Of a stretch of 64,000 nucleotides of DNA, positions 34,924 to 42,824 are shown in pieces; within the stretch, counting starts at the first letter, position 1, and the number at the start of each line of letters is the position of its first letter. The notes below the pieces were generated by a model. It was given only the letters and a program-made list of their open reading frames with translations. It did no database searches and had not been told where the DNA came from. A program made the position numbers and the translations under genes. This DNA comes from Flaviaestuariibacter sp. Lineage in GTDB: Bacteria; Bacteroidota; Bacteroidia; Chitinophagales; Chitinophagaceae. The DNA lies in the NCBI GenBank assembly GCA_025963645.1, contig JAOQAI010000014.1, positions 1 to 64,000 of the forward strand, given 5' to 3'.

Positions 34924-36624
34924 ATGAAATTAAAAAATATTGTTTACTCTACCTCACTGGCAGTTCTGATGCTGGCAGCGGGAAGTTGTAAAAAAGAAAA
35001 GTTTGACATCAATGCCAATCCTGATGATGTAACGGATGTATCTGTTACCCCAACAGTGTTGCTTCCTGCAGCGCAGCAAACGACCAGTTCTATCGTGGCT
35101 ACCAACTTCACGTTTTTGCAAATGTGGATGGGCTATTGGGCCCGGTCTGGTTCTTATCAATCATTAGGAGAAATTGAGACCTATAAGTTTTCCAATGATT
35201 TCCAGGTTGGCGTTTGGAACAACCTTTATGCCAATGCGAACAACTACCACATCATGATGACCAAGGCGCAAGCTAGCGGTGCCGGCATGTATGAAGCGAT
35301 TGGTCGCATCATGAAGTCGCACAACTTCCAAATATTAGTGGACATTTATAATAATGTTCCCTACTTCGAAGCGTTCAGAGGAACCGCGGTGCCTACACCT
35401 AAGTATGATAAGGGTGTAGATATCTACAATGATATATTTAAGCAACTGGATACGGCGATCACTTTGTTGAAAAATCCAACTGCTATACAAGCGGCCAGCA
35501 ATCCCGAGATTGCGACTGCAGATTTGGTATATGCTGGTAATGCAACAAGTTGGATCCGCTTTGCTAATACACTTAGATTGCGTATGTTAATCCATTTGCA
35601 TAATGGAATTACGTCAGCACAAGTAGCGCCAGGCGTTGATGTAGCGGCTCAGGTGGGAAAATTCACTATTGAAGGATTCATTGGTGCAGGCCAATCTGCT
35701 CACTTAAATCCTGGATTTAGTGGTTCAAAACCTCAGCCCTACTACCGTTCTTATAATACGAATGAAAGCGGAACTGGTAGCCAGAATGACGTTGTTAGAG
35801 CAAATGATTACGCGGTCCGTTATTATCAATATAATGGTGATTGGCGAGTTGGCTATTTTTATACAAATCCACAACCTGTTACTAACACAACTAACGCTTC
35901 CGGACAACAAGTAACTAACTTCATATCAGGTAACAAAGGGATCCCTTTTGGAAAACCTTCTGGAGATCAATCACTCATCGGTTCCGCACTTTCAACAGTG
36001 AGGGGTGTTGGATATTCTCCAAATGGTGCAGCTTCACGTGCATGGATCATGACAAGTGTTGAAAGTTTATTTTTACAGGCTGAAGCTAAGCAACGTGGAC
36101 TTGCTATTCCGGGTTCTGGAACGGCTAAGAGTCTTTTAACAGATGCAATAAAAGAATCGTTCGTTTGGCTAAATGCCTCGCGACCAGCTATAAAGACAGT
36201 GCCACGTGCAGGGCATACACAAATTGATTCAATCACATTTACACCTACAGGCTCACTTACAGGACCTGTTAGAGGAACTGCAGAATTGTATATTGCGGGT
36301 AATGCGGGTTATGAGGATGTAGATATTGATGCACCTGGTGGTGGGTTGTATACCATCCTATCTCAAAAATGGTTTGCTCTCAATGGCATTGCCGCATTTG
36401 AAATCTGGACAGACTATAGAAGGACTGACATTAAATATGGTTCAAGCCCAGGTGTTGGTTTTGATCAAGGTCCTCCGGTTTCTATTGATCCGGGCAATAC
36501 GTCTACCGTCATCCCAAGACGTTTGTTATATCCTCAGAATGAGTATAACTATAATGCGGCTAATGTTGGTGAACAGGGTACTATCAATCAATTTACCAGC
36601 AAGATATTCTGGGATTTAAACTAA
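34924..36624 (+). CDS. SusD/RagB-family nutrient-binding lipoprotein
   Basis: The 566-residue protein has a lipoprotein signal (lipobox AAGSC). It starts KKEKFDINANPDDVTDVSVTPTVLLPAAQ, the pattern of the SusD-like_2 subfamily, followed by helical TPR-like segments (IGRIMKSHNFQILVDIYNNVPYFEAF begins at about residue 124) and the C-terminal block LSQKWFALNGIAAFEIWTDYRRTD. It caps the SusC channel and binds ligand at the cell surface. It follows the SusC gene by 20 bases and precedes a DUF1735-type lipoprotein by 24, so the three form an operon. Confidence 0.92.
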   Translation: MKLKNIVYSTSLAVLMLAAGSCKKEKFDINANPDDVTDVSVTPTVLLPAAQQTTSSIVATNFTFLQMWMGYWARSGSYQSLGEIETYKFSNDFQVGVWNNLYANANNYHIMMTKAQASGAGMYEAIGRIMKSHNFQILVDIYNNVPYFEAFRGTAVPTPKYDKGVDIYNDIFKQLDTAITLLKNPTAIQAASNPEIATADLVYAGNATSWIRFANTLRLRMLIHLHNGITSAQVAPGVDVAAQVGKFTIEGFIGAGQSAHLNPGFSGSKPQPYYRSYNTNESGTGSQNDVVRANDYAVRYYQYNGDWRVGYFYTNPQPVTNTTNASGQQVTNFISGNKGIPFGKPSGDQSLIGSALSTVRGVGYSPNGAASRAWIMTSVESLFLQAEAKQRGLAIPGSGTAKSLLTDAIKESFVWLNASRPAIKTVPRAGHTQIDSITFTPTGSLTGPVRGTAELYIAGNAGYEDVDIDAPGGGLYTILSQKWFALNGIAAFEIWTDYRRTDIKYGSSPGVGFDQGPPVSIDPGNTSTVIPRRLLYPQNEYNYNAANVGEQGTINQFTSKIFWDLN

Positions 36625-36648
36625 CTTCACCTATATAAAAAAATAACA

Positions 36649-37581
36649 ATGAGAAAGATTTCATTATTTCTGGCCCTCTCTGTCTCCTTGCTGGTGGCTA
36701 CCACAGGGTGCTTAAAAGATAAGGGTTTTGAAGATCAACGATACGGTATCCAGATTTCGGAAAGGACCGGTGTTGCTTTTCCACAGGCTTCATCCAGCCC
36801 TGTAATAGTGGGAATCACGGGACAGGCTGCGCCAATAACGATAGCCGGTCCATTGATTACGATTGAAGGATCTGGTGCTGCAAGCGGTGATGTAACCGTG
36901 AACCTGCAAACAGATAATGCTGCTGTAACGGCCAAAGGATTGGTTCCGCTTCCGGCAGGTTCCTATACTGTAAGCACTTTGAACCCTGTTATCAGAAAGG
37001 ACAGCACTTATATTGACAACATTACCATTACTATCAACAATAGTAATACGCTTGATCCTACTAAAACTTACGGGGTAGGTTTTAAAATCACTGGTGTTAG
37101 CCAGGGATACCAGATCGCAAGCAATTCTAATACGGTTGTGTTTGGTATAACTATTAAGAACAAATACGATGGTGTATACCGGCTGAAAGGATTTCATAAT
37201 CGCCCTGGTTTCCAGTTCCCTTATGACCAGACCATGCATATGATAACTACAGGCCCAAATACTGTCCAATTCTACTGGCCAGAAGTACGTTCTGTAGGCC
37301 ATCCAATTGGTACTGGACCAAACCCAGCGGTAAATGTTAGCTGGTATGGAGCTGCCATTGCACCTGTGGTTGAGTTTAATCAAACTACTAATCTCGTTAC
37401 CAATGTATTTAATGCTGATCCGGTTACACCTATCAGTATATACACAGGACTTGGTAGTGGTCAAGGACGTTTTGTAGAAACTTCTCCTACGGTTAAAACC
37501 ATGTATGTGTATTGGAGATATAATGCTAACGATGCCCGTGCTTTCATGGACACGCTAACCTATATCAGTCCAAGACCTTAA
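36649..37581 (+). CDS. DUF1735-type surface lipoprotein
   Basis: The 310-residue protein has a lipoprotein signal (lipobox TTGC at about residue 21) followed by a beta-sandwich domain (about 45-170) with VNLQTDNAAVTAKGLVPLPAGSY and KTYGVGFKITGVS, the pattern of the DUF1735 (BT_3987-like) N-terminal domain. A C-terminal domain (about 175-310) of the BT3987/lipocalin-like type follows. Such proteins sit next to SusD in many loci and probably bind ligand at the surface. The operon ends here with a strong terminator at 37594-37624. Confidence 0.82.
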   Translation: MRKISLFLALSVSLLVATTGCLKDKGFEDQRYGIQISERTGVAFPQASSSPVIVGITGQAAPITIAGPLITIEGSGAASGDVTVNLQTDNAAVTAKGLVPLPAGSYTVSTLNPVIRKDSTYIDNITITINNSNTLDPTKTYGVGFKITGVSQGYQIASNSNTVVFGITIKNKYDGVYRLKGFHNRPGFQFPYDQTMHMITTGPNTVQFYWPEVRSVGHPIGTGPNPAVNVSWYGAAIAPVVEFNQTTNLVTNVFNADPVTPISIYTGLGSGQGRFVETSPTVKTMYVYWRYNANDARAFMDTLTYISPRP

Positions 37582-37593
37582 GTGATATTTTTT

Positions 37594-37624
37594 AAAAAAG
37601 GGCTGCAATTGCAGCCCTTTTTTT
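37594..37624 (+). terminator. Rho-independent terminator of the SusCD operon
   Basis: GGGCTGC and GCAGCCC separated by AATT, flanked by an A-run and followed by seven T. It can act in both directions. Confidence 0.9.
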
Positions 37625-37694
37625 ATTTTGTGCTAGAAATCTCAGGAATAATTTTATCATTATTCAAGTAAATTAAATAGATTCATTATTCAAT

Positions 37695-38408
37695 ATGTTA
37701 ACTATGAAATATAGGGTTCTGCTCCTCTTATTATTACTCAATGCGACATCTTATTCGCAACAATTATCTTATTCCGATGCCGCCCAGGCCTATAACCGGA
37801 TCCTTTTGGAGAAGGGGAATGGTACGTACCAAAGGGTAAGCACCTACCGGGTGAGGGGAACACAATACTTGTTTGGCGAGAAGCACCAGGCCAACATGTT
37901 TGCAAAAGGAGAGACTGCTTACAATATCAAGATCAGCTATAATACTTTCAATCAGGAAGTCGAGTTTTATTCTACTTCAAATCCCAATAAGGCTTTGATC
38001 AAGGATGCTAAAGAAGTGGATTCGTTTGTGATCAAACCAAATGCGAATTTAGGGTTAACAGAAAACCTGGTGTTTGTAAATGGGCAGGGGTTAGGAGCCT
38101 CGAACAATGCTTTTTACCAAAAGGTATATGCCGGCGAAAAATTTAGCCTGTATAAAAAATATAAGTCTGAATTAGGTATCGTGACTACCAGTTACATTGA
38201 TGCTGATCTGCGGCAGTTTGATTTGTCCTATGAATATTTTTATTTTAATCATGCTACCAAAGAACTCAAAAAGATCAAACCTAATAATAGCACCGTAAAA
38301 AAAGAATTCAAGCAGGTGCCGAATATCGAAACCATTTTGGAAAATAATTCGTTAACAGCTAATCCCGAAGTAGCTTTGAAGCTCATATTTACATCCTTAA
38401 ATGACTAG
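37695..38408 (+). CDS. Exported protein of unknown function
   Basis: The 237-residue product has a poly-leucine signal peptide (cleavage about TSYSQ). ATG 37695 is given; an in-frame ATG at 37704 (MKYRV) would give a more standard signal start. The mature part is lysine- and asparagine-rich with predicted beta strands (GEKHQANMFAKGETAYNIKI, FVIKPNANLGLTENLVFVNG), and there is no recognised domain or catalytic motif. It is followed after six bases by a DUF3467 gene, which may be coupled. Probably periplasmic or secreted. Confidence 0.6.
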   Translation: MLTMKYRVLLLLLLLNATSYSQQLSYSDAAQAYNRILLEKGNGTYQRVSTYRVRGTQYLFGEKHQANMFAKGETAYNIKISYNTFNQEVEFYSTSNPNKALIKDAKEVDSFVIKPNANLGLTENLVFVNGQGLGASNNAFYQKVYAGEKFSLYKKYKSELGIVTTSYIDADLRQFDLSYEYFYFNHATKELKKIKPNNSTVKKEFKQVPNIETILENNSLTANPEVALKLIFTSLND

Positions 38409-38414
38409 ATATAT

Positions 38415-38729
38415 ATGAGCGAACCTGTTCAGCCAGCCAATGGCATCAATATAGAAATTACCGAAGAAGTGGCCGAAGGTGCTTATGCGAACCTGGCAAT
38501 CATCACACACTCCCATGCGGAGTTCGTTATTGATTTTGTGAATGTAATGCCCAGCACTCCGAAAAGCAAGGTGAAATCACGCATCATATTAACACCGCAA
38601 CATGCCAAGCGATTCATGAAGGCTTTGATAGAAAATGTGCAGCGCTATGAGGCGGCAAACGGCGATATAAAAGACCTGGAAGAAGTGCAAATACCACTGA
38701 CTTTTGGTGGACCTACCGGTCAGGCATAA
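38415..38729 (+). CDS. DUF3467 protein
   Basis: A 104-residue cytoplasmic protein with the DUF3467 pattern: INIEITEEVAEGAYANLAIITHSHAEFVIDF (residues 11-41), VNVMPSTPKSKVKSRIILTPQHAKRFMKAL and a helical YEAANG segment. The family is widespread in bacteria with unknown function and often lies near housekeeping genes. It lies 6 bases after an exported protein gene and ends at a bidirectional terminator shared with radC. Confidence 0.88.
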   Translation: MSEPVQPANGINIEITEEVAEGAYANLAIITHSHAEFVIDFVNVMPSTPKSKVKSRIILTPQHAKRFMKALIENVQRYEAANGDIKDLEEVQIPLTFGGPTGQA

Positions 38730-38745
38730 TTTAAAATAAATGGGT

Positions 38746-38779
38746 AAAAGGGTTTGTCATTCATTTGATGAACCCTTTT
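38746..38779. terminator. Bidirectional terminator
   Basis: AAAAGGGTT (38746-38754) pairs with AACCCTTTT (38771-38779) between the convergent DUF3467 and radC genes, with A-rich and T-rich flanks on both sides. Confidence 0.75.
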
Positions 38780-38783
38780 CTAT

Positions 38784-39476
38784 TTATAATATTCCTTCGT
38801 CAGCAAAGCTGTAATAGCCATCATCGCCTACAATCAGGTGATCTAATACTTTAATGTCAAAATACCTGGCGGCTTCTTTTATCTTTTGCGTCAGCTCTTC
38901 ATCTGCGCGGCTCGGCTTAAGGCTGCCGGAAGGGTGATTGTGGCAAAGGATCAGGCTAACGGCGTCTTCTTCCAAAGCCTTGCGTAAAATGATCCGGGGA
39001 TCGGCCACGGTGCCTGTCATGCCGCCTTCACTGATGATTTTAAAATGGTTTATCTTGTTAGCCCTGTTTAAAAAGAGCACGGCAAATACTTCATGGCGGT
39101 AATCTTTTAAAAGCGTTTGCAGGTAGTTAGCCACATCTCCACTGCTTGAAATGATCACTTTGTCACGTGGCGCCATCGCTTGCCTGCGCCGCCCGATTTC
39201 CATGGCAGCAACGATGGTAATGGCCTTGGCTTCACCAATTCCCCTGATTTTGGTCAGTTCTTTTACAGTGATTTTACCTAGTTCGGGCAGGTTGTTTTTC
39301 CCTAATTTTAAAACATCTTTTGCAAGGTCTAACGCACTTTTTTCACGGTTGCCATTCACTATCAAAATCGCCAGCAACTCACTGTCGCTAAGACTTTCAG
39401 CCCCCTTCAATAGTAGTTTTTCGCGGGGTCTATCGTCAATTGCCCATTGCTTAATTGAGTACTTTTCCTCTTGCAT
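38784..39476 (-). CDS. radC: RadC-family JAB-domain protein
   Basis: The 230-residue protein has an N-terminal helix-hairpin-helix part (about 25-100, KIRGIGEAKAITIVAAMEIGRR) and a JAB/MPN metalloprotease-like domain with the zinc motif ILCHNHPSGSLKPSRADEELT (H-x-H-P-x7-S-x2-D, about 175-195). Despite the old name RadC, a role in DNA repair has not been shown and the real function is unknown. The length and motifs are standard. It is probably a single gene, ending at the terminator shared with the DUF3467 gene. Confidence 0.92.
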   Translation of the reverse strand: MQEEKYSIKQWAIDDRPREKLLLKGAESLSDSELLAILIVNGNREKSALDLAKDVLKLGKNNLPELGKITVKELTKIRGIGEAKAITIVAAMEIGRRRQAMAPRDKVIISSSGDVANYLQTLLKDYRHEVFAVLFLNRANKINHFKIISEGGMTGTVADPRIILRKALEEDAVSLILCHNHPSGSLKPSRADEELTQKIKEAARYFDIKVLDHLIVGDDGYYSFADEGIL

Positions 39477-39542
39477 AGTTCAGGTAGGGTTAATACTTTT
39501 ATGTTGTCAATATCCAATAAATAACTGATAAAACCAATCCTG

Positions 39543-39740
39543 ATGAAAACCAATTCTACTTCCTCCCTGGGAGCATTGCACCCGATCTTTTTTTTCCTGG
39601 TCGTTTACGGCATCTCGCTTTTCCTCGCACTTTTTGTTTGCCGCACCATTTATTATGGTATCAATGAAAATGCGGCTCAATCAGAAGCTTCGCAAAAAGT
39701 TCAGGAAACTGATTTGACCGCGGCTGTTGCTTACAAATGA
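39543..39740 (+). CDS. Small single-pass membrane protein
   Basis: A 65-residue protein with one clear transmembrane helix (about 13-38, PIFFFLVVYGISLFLALFVC) and a polar C-terminal tail. No known family is recognised. Length, start codon and a hydrophobicity profile typical of a real protein, plus conserved synteny with prs that is plausible but untested, support it. A long hairpin follows at 39750-39793. Confidence 0.55.
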   Translation: MKTNSTSSLGALHPIFFFLVVYGISLFLALFVCRTIYYGINENAAQSEASQKVQETDLTAAVAYK

Positions 39741-39749
39741 ATTCAACTT

Positions 39750-39793
39750 CTGAAAATGTGCGGCAGCATCCTATCTTCGCCGCACATTTTCAG
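39750..39793. promoter_or_regulatory. 15-bp hairpin directly upstream of prs
   Basis: CTGAAAATGTGCGGC (39750-39764) and GCCGCACATTTTCAG (39779-39793) are perfectly complementary around a 14-base loop and end two bases before the prs ATG at 39796. No T-run follows, so it is not a standard terminator for the preceding gene; it could affect prs translation. Confidence 0.65.
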
Positions 39794-39795
39794 TT

Positions 39796-40752
39796 ATGCA
39801 AATGCAACCTTCAGCTAAGATTTTCTCCGGTACTGGCTCGCAACACCTGACCCAACAGATTTGTCAACGATACGGATGTAAGTCCGGAAAAATTACCATC
39901 CAGCGCTTTAGCGACGGTGAGATACAACCGGTTTTCGACGAAAGCATCAGGGGTGATGTCGTTTTCCTGGTGCAGAGCACTTATGCGCCTTCTGATAACA
40001 TCATGGAACTACTCCTGATGATTGATGCTGCACGCCGGGCTTCTGCCTGGAAAATTGTCGCTGTATTACCTTACTATGGCTATGCCCGCCAGGATCGGAA
40101 AGACAAACCACGGGTTGCCATCGGTTCAAAATTGGTAGCCAATATGCTTGTTGCCGCCGGCGCTGACCGGGTAATTACCATGGATCTGCACGCTCCACAG
40201 ATACAAGGCTATTTCGATATACCCGTTGACCACCTTGACTCTTCAGCCGTTTTTATACCTTATATAACACAGCTTAAGCTCGAAAACCTTACCTTTGCCG
40301 CCCCCGACGTAGGAGCAACGAACCGGATACGGGAAATTGCCTCTTATTTTGAAGCGGAAATGGTGATCTGCGATAAGCACCGGAAGCGGGCAAACGAGAT
40401 CTCCAGTATGGTGGTGATAGGCGATGTGGCGGATAAAGATATAGTGATCATTGACGATATATGCGATACTGCGGGTACATTGGCGAAAGCGGCTTCCATG
40501 ATGAAGGATAAAGGCGCCAGAAGTGTAAGAGCATTGGTAACGCACCCGGTTTTGAGTGGAAGGGCTTATGAGAATATTGAAGCCTCTGTGCTGGAAGAAC
40601 TGGTGGTCTGCGATACGATTCCTTTAAAGAAGGAATCGTCAAAGATTCAGGTGATCAGTGTAGCGGAATTATTTGCCGTAGCAATCCGCAACGCTTACGA
40701 GAACAAGAGCATCAACAATTTATTTATTCACTCGCAACGGAGGGATAAGTAG
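39796..40752 (+). CDS. prs: Ribose-phosphate pyrophosphokinase
   Basis: Prs makes PRPP from ribose 5-phosphate and ATP for purine, pyrimidine, His, Trp and NAD synthesis. The 318-residue protein shows the signature RVITMDLHAPQIQGYF (about 128-143), the ATP-site region PYYGYARQDRKDKPR, the PRPP loop IIDDICDTAGTL (about 217-228) and the FSDGEI block near the N-terminus. ATG 39796 or 39802 can both be used. The product is a cytoplasmic hexameric enzyme. It is followed after 29 bases by rplY and later by pth, a common order in Bacteroidota. Confidence 0.95.
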   Translation: MQMQPSAKIFSGTGSQHLTQQICQRYGCKSGKITIQRFSDGEIQPVFDESIRGDVVFLVQSTYAPSDNIMELLLMIDAARRASAWKIVAVLPYYGYARQDRKDKPRVAIGSKLVANMLVAAGADRVITMDLHAPQIQGYFDIPVDHLDSSAVFIPYITQLKLENLTFAAPDVGATNRIREIASYFEAEMVICDKHRKRANEISSMVVIGDVADKDIVIIDDICDTAGTLAKAASMMKDKGARSVRALVTHPVLSGRAYENIEASVLEELVVCDTIPLKKESSKIQVISVAELFAVAIRNAYENKSINNLFIHSQRRDK

Positions 40753-40781
40753 CAAAAGAGTCAATTTTTAAACAACATACA

Positions 40782-41372
40782 ATGAAAACAATTACAATCG
40801 AAGGACAACTGAGGACCGAACACGGGAAGACAGCCGCCCGTCTACTTCGCTCTCAGGAATTAGTGCCTGGTGTAATTTACGGGGGCGCCCAGGAAATTAA
40901 TTTCGTAGCGCCGGCAAAAGCCTTGCGGGCTCTCGTATACACACCAAGCTTTCAGTTTGCAGAAGTAACCATAGACGGTAAAACCTACCGCACTATTTTG
41001 AAGGACCTGCAATTTGATAAAATTTCTGATGAACTGATCCATGTGGATCTGTTGGAAATGGTAGAGGACAAAAAAGTAGTCGCTCAGATTCCATTGAAGT
41101 TTACTGGTGTTGCATCCGGCGTAAAAGCGGGTGGACGTTTGGTGCCGAAAATGAAATCTTTGAAGATCAAAACCTATCCGAAGTACCTGAAAGAGCAAAT
41201 TGAAGTAGCTGTTGATGCCCTGGAAATAGGTGGTAACCTGCGTGTGGAAGATGTGAAAGATGAGAACTACGAGATCATGAACTCTCCTCGTATTCCGATC
41301 GTTTCTGTAGTAACAACCCGTGCCCTGCGCCAGGAAGAAGCTGCCGCTGCTACACCAGCCAAGAAGAAATAA
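40782..41372 (+). CDS. rplY: 50S ribosomal protein L25 (Ctc form)
   Basis: The 196-residue protein has the L25 beta-barrel at the N-terminus (TITIEGQLRTEHGKTAARLLRSQELVPGVIYGG) and the TL5/Ctc-type C-terminal beta domain (about 95-185) that binds 5S rRNA, followed by an Ala/Lys-rich tail (EEAAAATPAKKK). The long Ctc form is standard in Bacteroidota. The order prs-rplY-pth is a known conserved cluster. A strong terminator (41393-41416) follows. Confidence 0.95.
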   Translation: MKTITIEGQLRTEHGKTAARLLRSQELVPGVIYGGAQEINFVAPAKALRALVYTPSFQFAEVTIDGKTYRTILKDLQFDKISDELIHVDLLEMVEDKKVVAQIPLKFTGVASGVKAGGRLVPKMKSLKIKTYPKYLKEQIEVAVDALEIGGNLRVEDVKDENYEIMNSPRIPIVSVVTTRALRQEEAAAATPAKKK

Positions 41373-41392
41373 GTCTTACCTTCTTTTTTATA

Positions 41393-41416
41393 AATCCCGC
41401 TTCGGCGGGATTTTTT
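41393..41416 (+). terminator. Rho-independent terminator after rplY
   Basis: AATCCCGC (41393-41400), TTCG loop, GCGGGATT (41405-41412), then T residues. A classic stable tetraloop terminator. Confidence 0.92.
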
Positions 41417-41444
41417 ATTGCACACCCGCGATATTTGTAATTGT

Positions 41445-42023
41445 ATGAACAAGTTTTTGATCGTCGGCTTAGGGAATGTGGGACCAGAGTATGCGCATAC
41501 CCGTCACAATATTGGTTTCGATGTGGTAATGGCATTTGCATCGAAGCATGGCGGCAAATTCGATACGGCAAGATTAGCCTACCATGCGGAAGTAAAGTGG
41601 AAGGGCAGAACCTTTGTTTGCATTTGCCCCACCACCTTTATGAACCGTAGCGGCCAGGCTGTACGTTATTGGATGGACAAAGAGAAGATAGCGATTGAAA
41701 ATATTTTGGTGGTGGTGGATGACCTGGCGCTTCCGCTTACCAAACTACGGTTACGACCAGGCGGCAGTGATGCCGGACACAATGGCCTCCGTGATATACA
41801 AGCGGTATTAGCCACAACCGAATATCCGAAGCTGCGTTTTGGTATTGGGGCTGATTTTCCGAAAGGACGGCAGGTAGATTTTGTATTAGGAAAGTGGCAG
41901 CCCCCAGAGGAGCCAATGGTAAAGTTGAAAATTGAAAAATCAATTGAGGTGATTGAAAACTTCTCTACCATTGGCATAGCGGCAACTATGAACGCAATTA
42001 ACAAGCAGGAATTTAGTCTGTGA
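41445..42023 (+). CDS. pth: Peptidyl-tRNA hydrolase
   Basis: Pth releases peptides from prematurely dropped peptidyl-tRNAs. The 192-residue protein begins MNKFLIVGLGNVGPEYAHTR (residues 1-20, with the catalytic His in HTRHNIGF) and has TFMNRSGQAV, VVDDLALPLTKLRLRPGGSDAGHNGLRDI (about 92-120) and the FGIGADFPKGRQVDFVLG block. The ATG at 41445 gives the usual start; an in-frame upstream codon at 41418 lies just beyond the rplY terminator and is unlikely. It follows rplY and shares its conserved neighbourhood. Confidence 0.94.
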   Translation: MNKFLIVGLGNVGPEYAHTRHNIGFDVVMAFASKHGGKFDTARLAYHAEVKWKGRTFVCICPTTFMNRSGQAVRYWMDKEKIAIENILVVVDDLALPLTKLRLRPGGSDAGHNGLRDIQAVLATTEYPKLRFGIGADFPKGRQVDFVLGKWQPPEEPMVKLKIEKSIEVIENFSTIGIAATMNAINKQEFSL

Positions 42024-42149
42024 GAAACAACCGCAATTACTTACTTTAGCAATCCGTCAAGCATCTCCCATTTTTACGGAAGCTGCGAATACATTGGATA
42101 AACAGCAAGGTTTGCCAGCATCCATTGTATTAAACCTAAACCACACTAT

Positions 42150-42761
42150 ATGAAAATGTTTTGCGTCGGCCGGAATTATGCCGAACATGCGAAGGAATTA
42201 GGTAACGCTGTCCCAGATGAACCTGTGATCTTTATGAAGCCAAAAAGTGCTTTGCTGCAGCCGCAGGTTCCTTTCTACTATCCCGAGTTTACAAATGAAC
42301 TACATTACGAATGCGAGCTTGTCTTCCGCATATCAAAGAATGGAAAATACATACCGGAGAACTACGCCCATAAATATTACGATGCCGTTACTGTTGGGAT
42401 AGATTTTACAGCCCGTGATATTCAAACGAAATTAAAAGAGAAAGGCTTGCCTTGGGAAAGAGCAAAGGCCTGGGATAATTCAGCCGTGGTTGGCAAATGG
42501 ATACCTATCACAGGTATTAAGAACCGAAAAGATATCAGTTTTAATTTTCAGAAGAATGCAAAAGTGGTGCAGCAAGGCAACTCCAGCCAAATGATTCATA
42601 GTATAGATAAGGTCATTTGCTTTATCTCTAATTTTTTCTCCGTAAATATCGGCGACCTTATATTTACGGGTACACCGGCCGGGGTTGGAGAAACCGTTAC
42701 CGGTGATGTGCTGGAAGGTTTTTTAGGCGATGAAAGTCTTTTTAAGTTGGATGTAAAGTGA
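42150..42761 (+). CDS. Fumarylacetoacetate hydrolase-family protein
   Basis: The 203-residue protein is a compact FAH-superfamily member with CVGRNYAEHAKELGNAVPDEPVIFMKPKSAL (residues 5-35), ELHYECELVFRI (metal-binding Glu residues), the VGIDFTARDIQ block and the GDLIFTGTPAGVG signature. Such enzymes cleave or isomerise diketo acids such as acylpyruvates. The exact substrate cannot be told from sequence; FAHD1-like acylpyruvase or oxaloacetate decarboxylase activity is plausible. A palindromic element starts at the base after its stop codon. Confidence 0.88.
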   Translation: MKMFCVGRNYAEHAKELGNAVPDEPVIFMKPKSALLQPQVPFYYPEFTNELHYECELVFRISKNGKYIPENYAHKYYDAVTVGIDFTARDIQTKLKEKGLPWERAKAWDNSAVVGKWIPITGIKNRKDISFNFQKNAKVVQQGNSSQMIHSIDKVICFISNFFSVNIGDLIFTGTPAGVGETVTGDVLEGFLGDESLFKLDVK

Positions 42762-42802
42762 CCTCACCCCCGCCTCTCCTTTAGGAAAGGGTTAGGGTGA
42801 GG
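42762..42802. repeat. Intergenic palindromic element
   Basis: Outer arms CCTCACCC (42762-42769) and GGGTGAGG (42795-42802) are perfect complements, with an inner CTCTCC...GGAAAG part. It starts immediately after the stop codon at 42761. Its reverse complement resembles the right part of the nadB insert (14993-15016), sharing GGAGAGG, CGGGGG and TGAGGTC blocks in order. Confidence 0.7.
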
Positions 42803-42807
42803 TGTTA

Positions 42808-42815
42808 TATATTTG
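42808..42815 (+). promoter_or_regulatory. Bacteroidota -7 box (TATATTTG)
   Basis: A TAnnTTTG match 9 bases before the ATG (42825) of the E1 dehydrogenase gene. It supports that ATG over the codon at 42813, which lies in the box. Confidence 0.6.
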
Positions 42816-42824
42816 CGCCCTACC

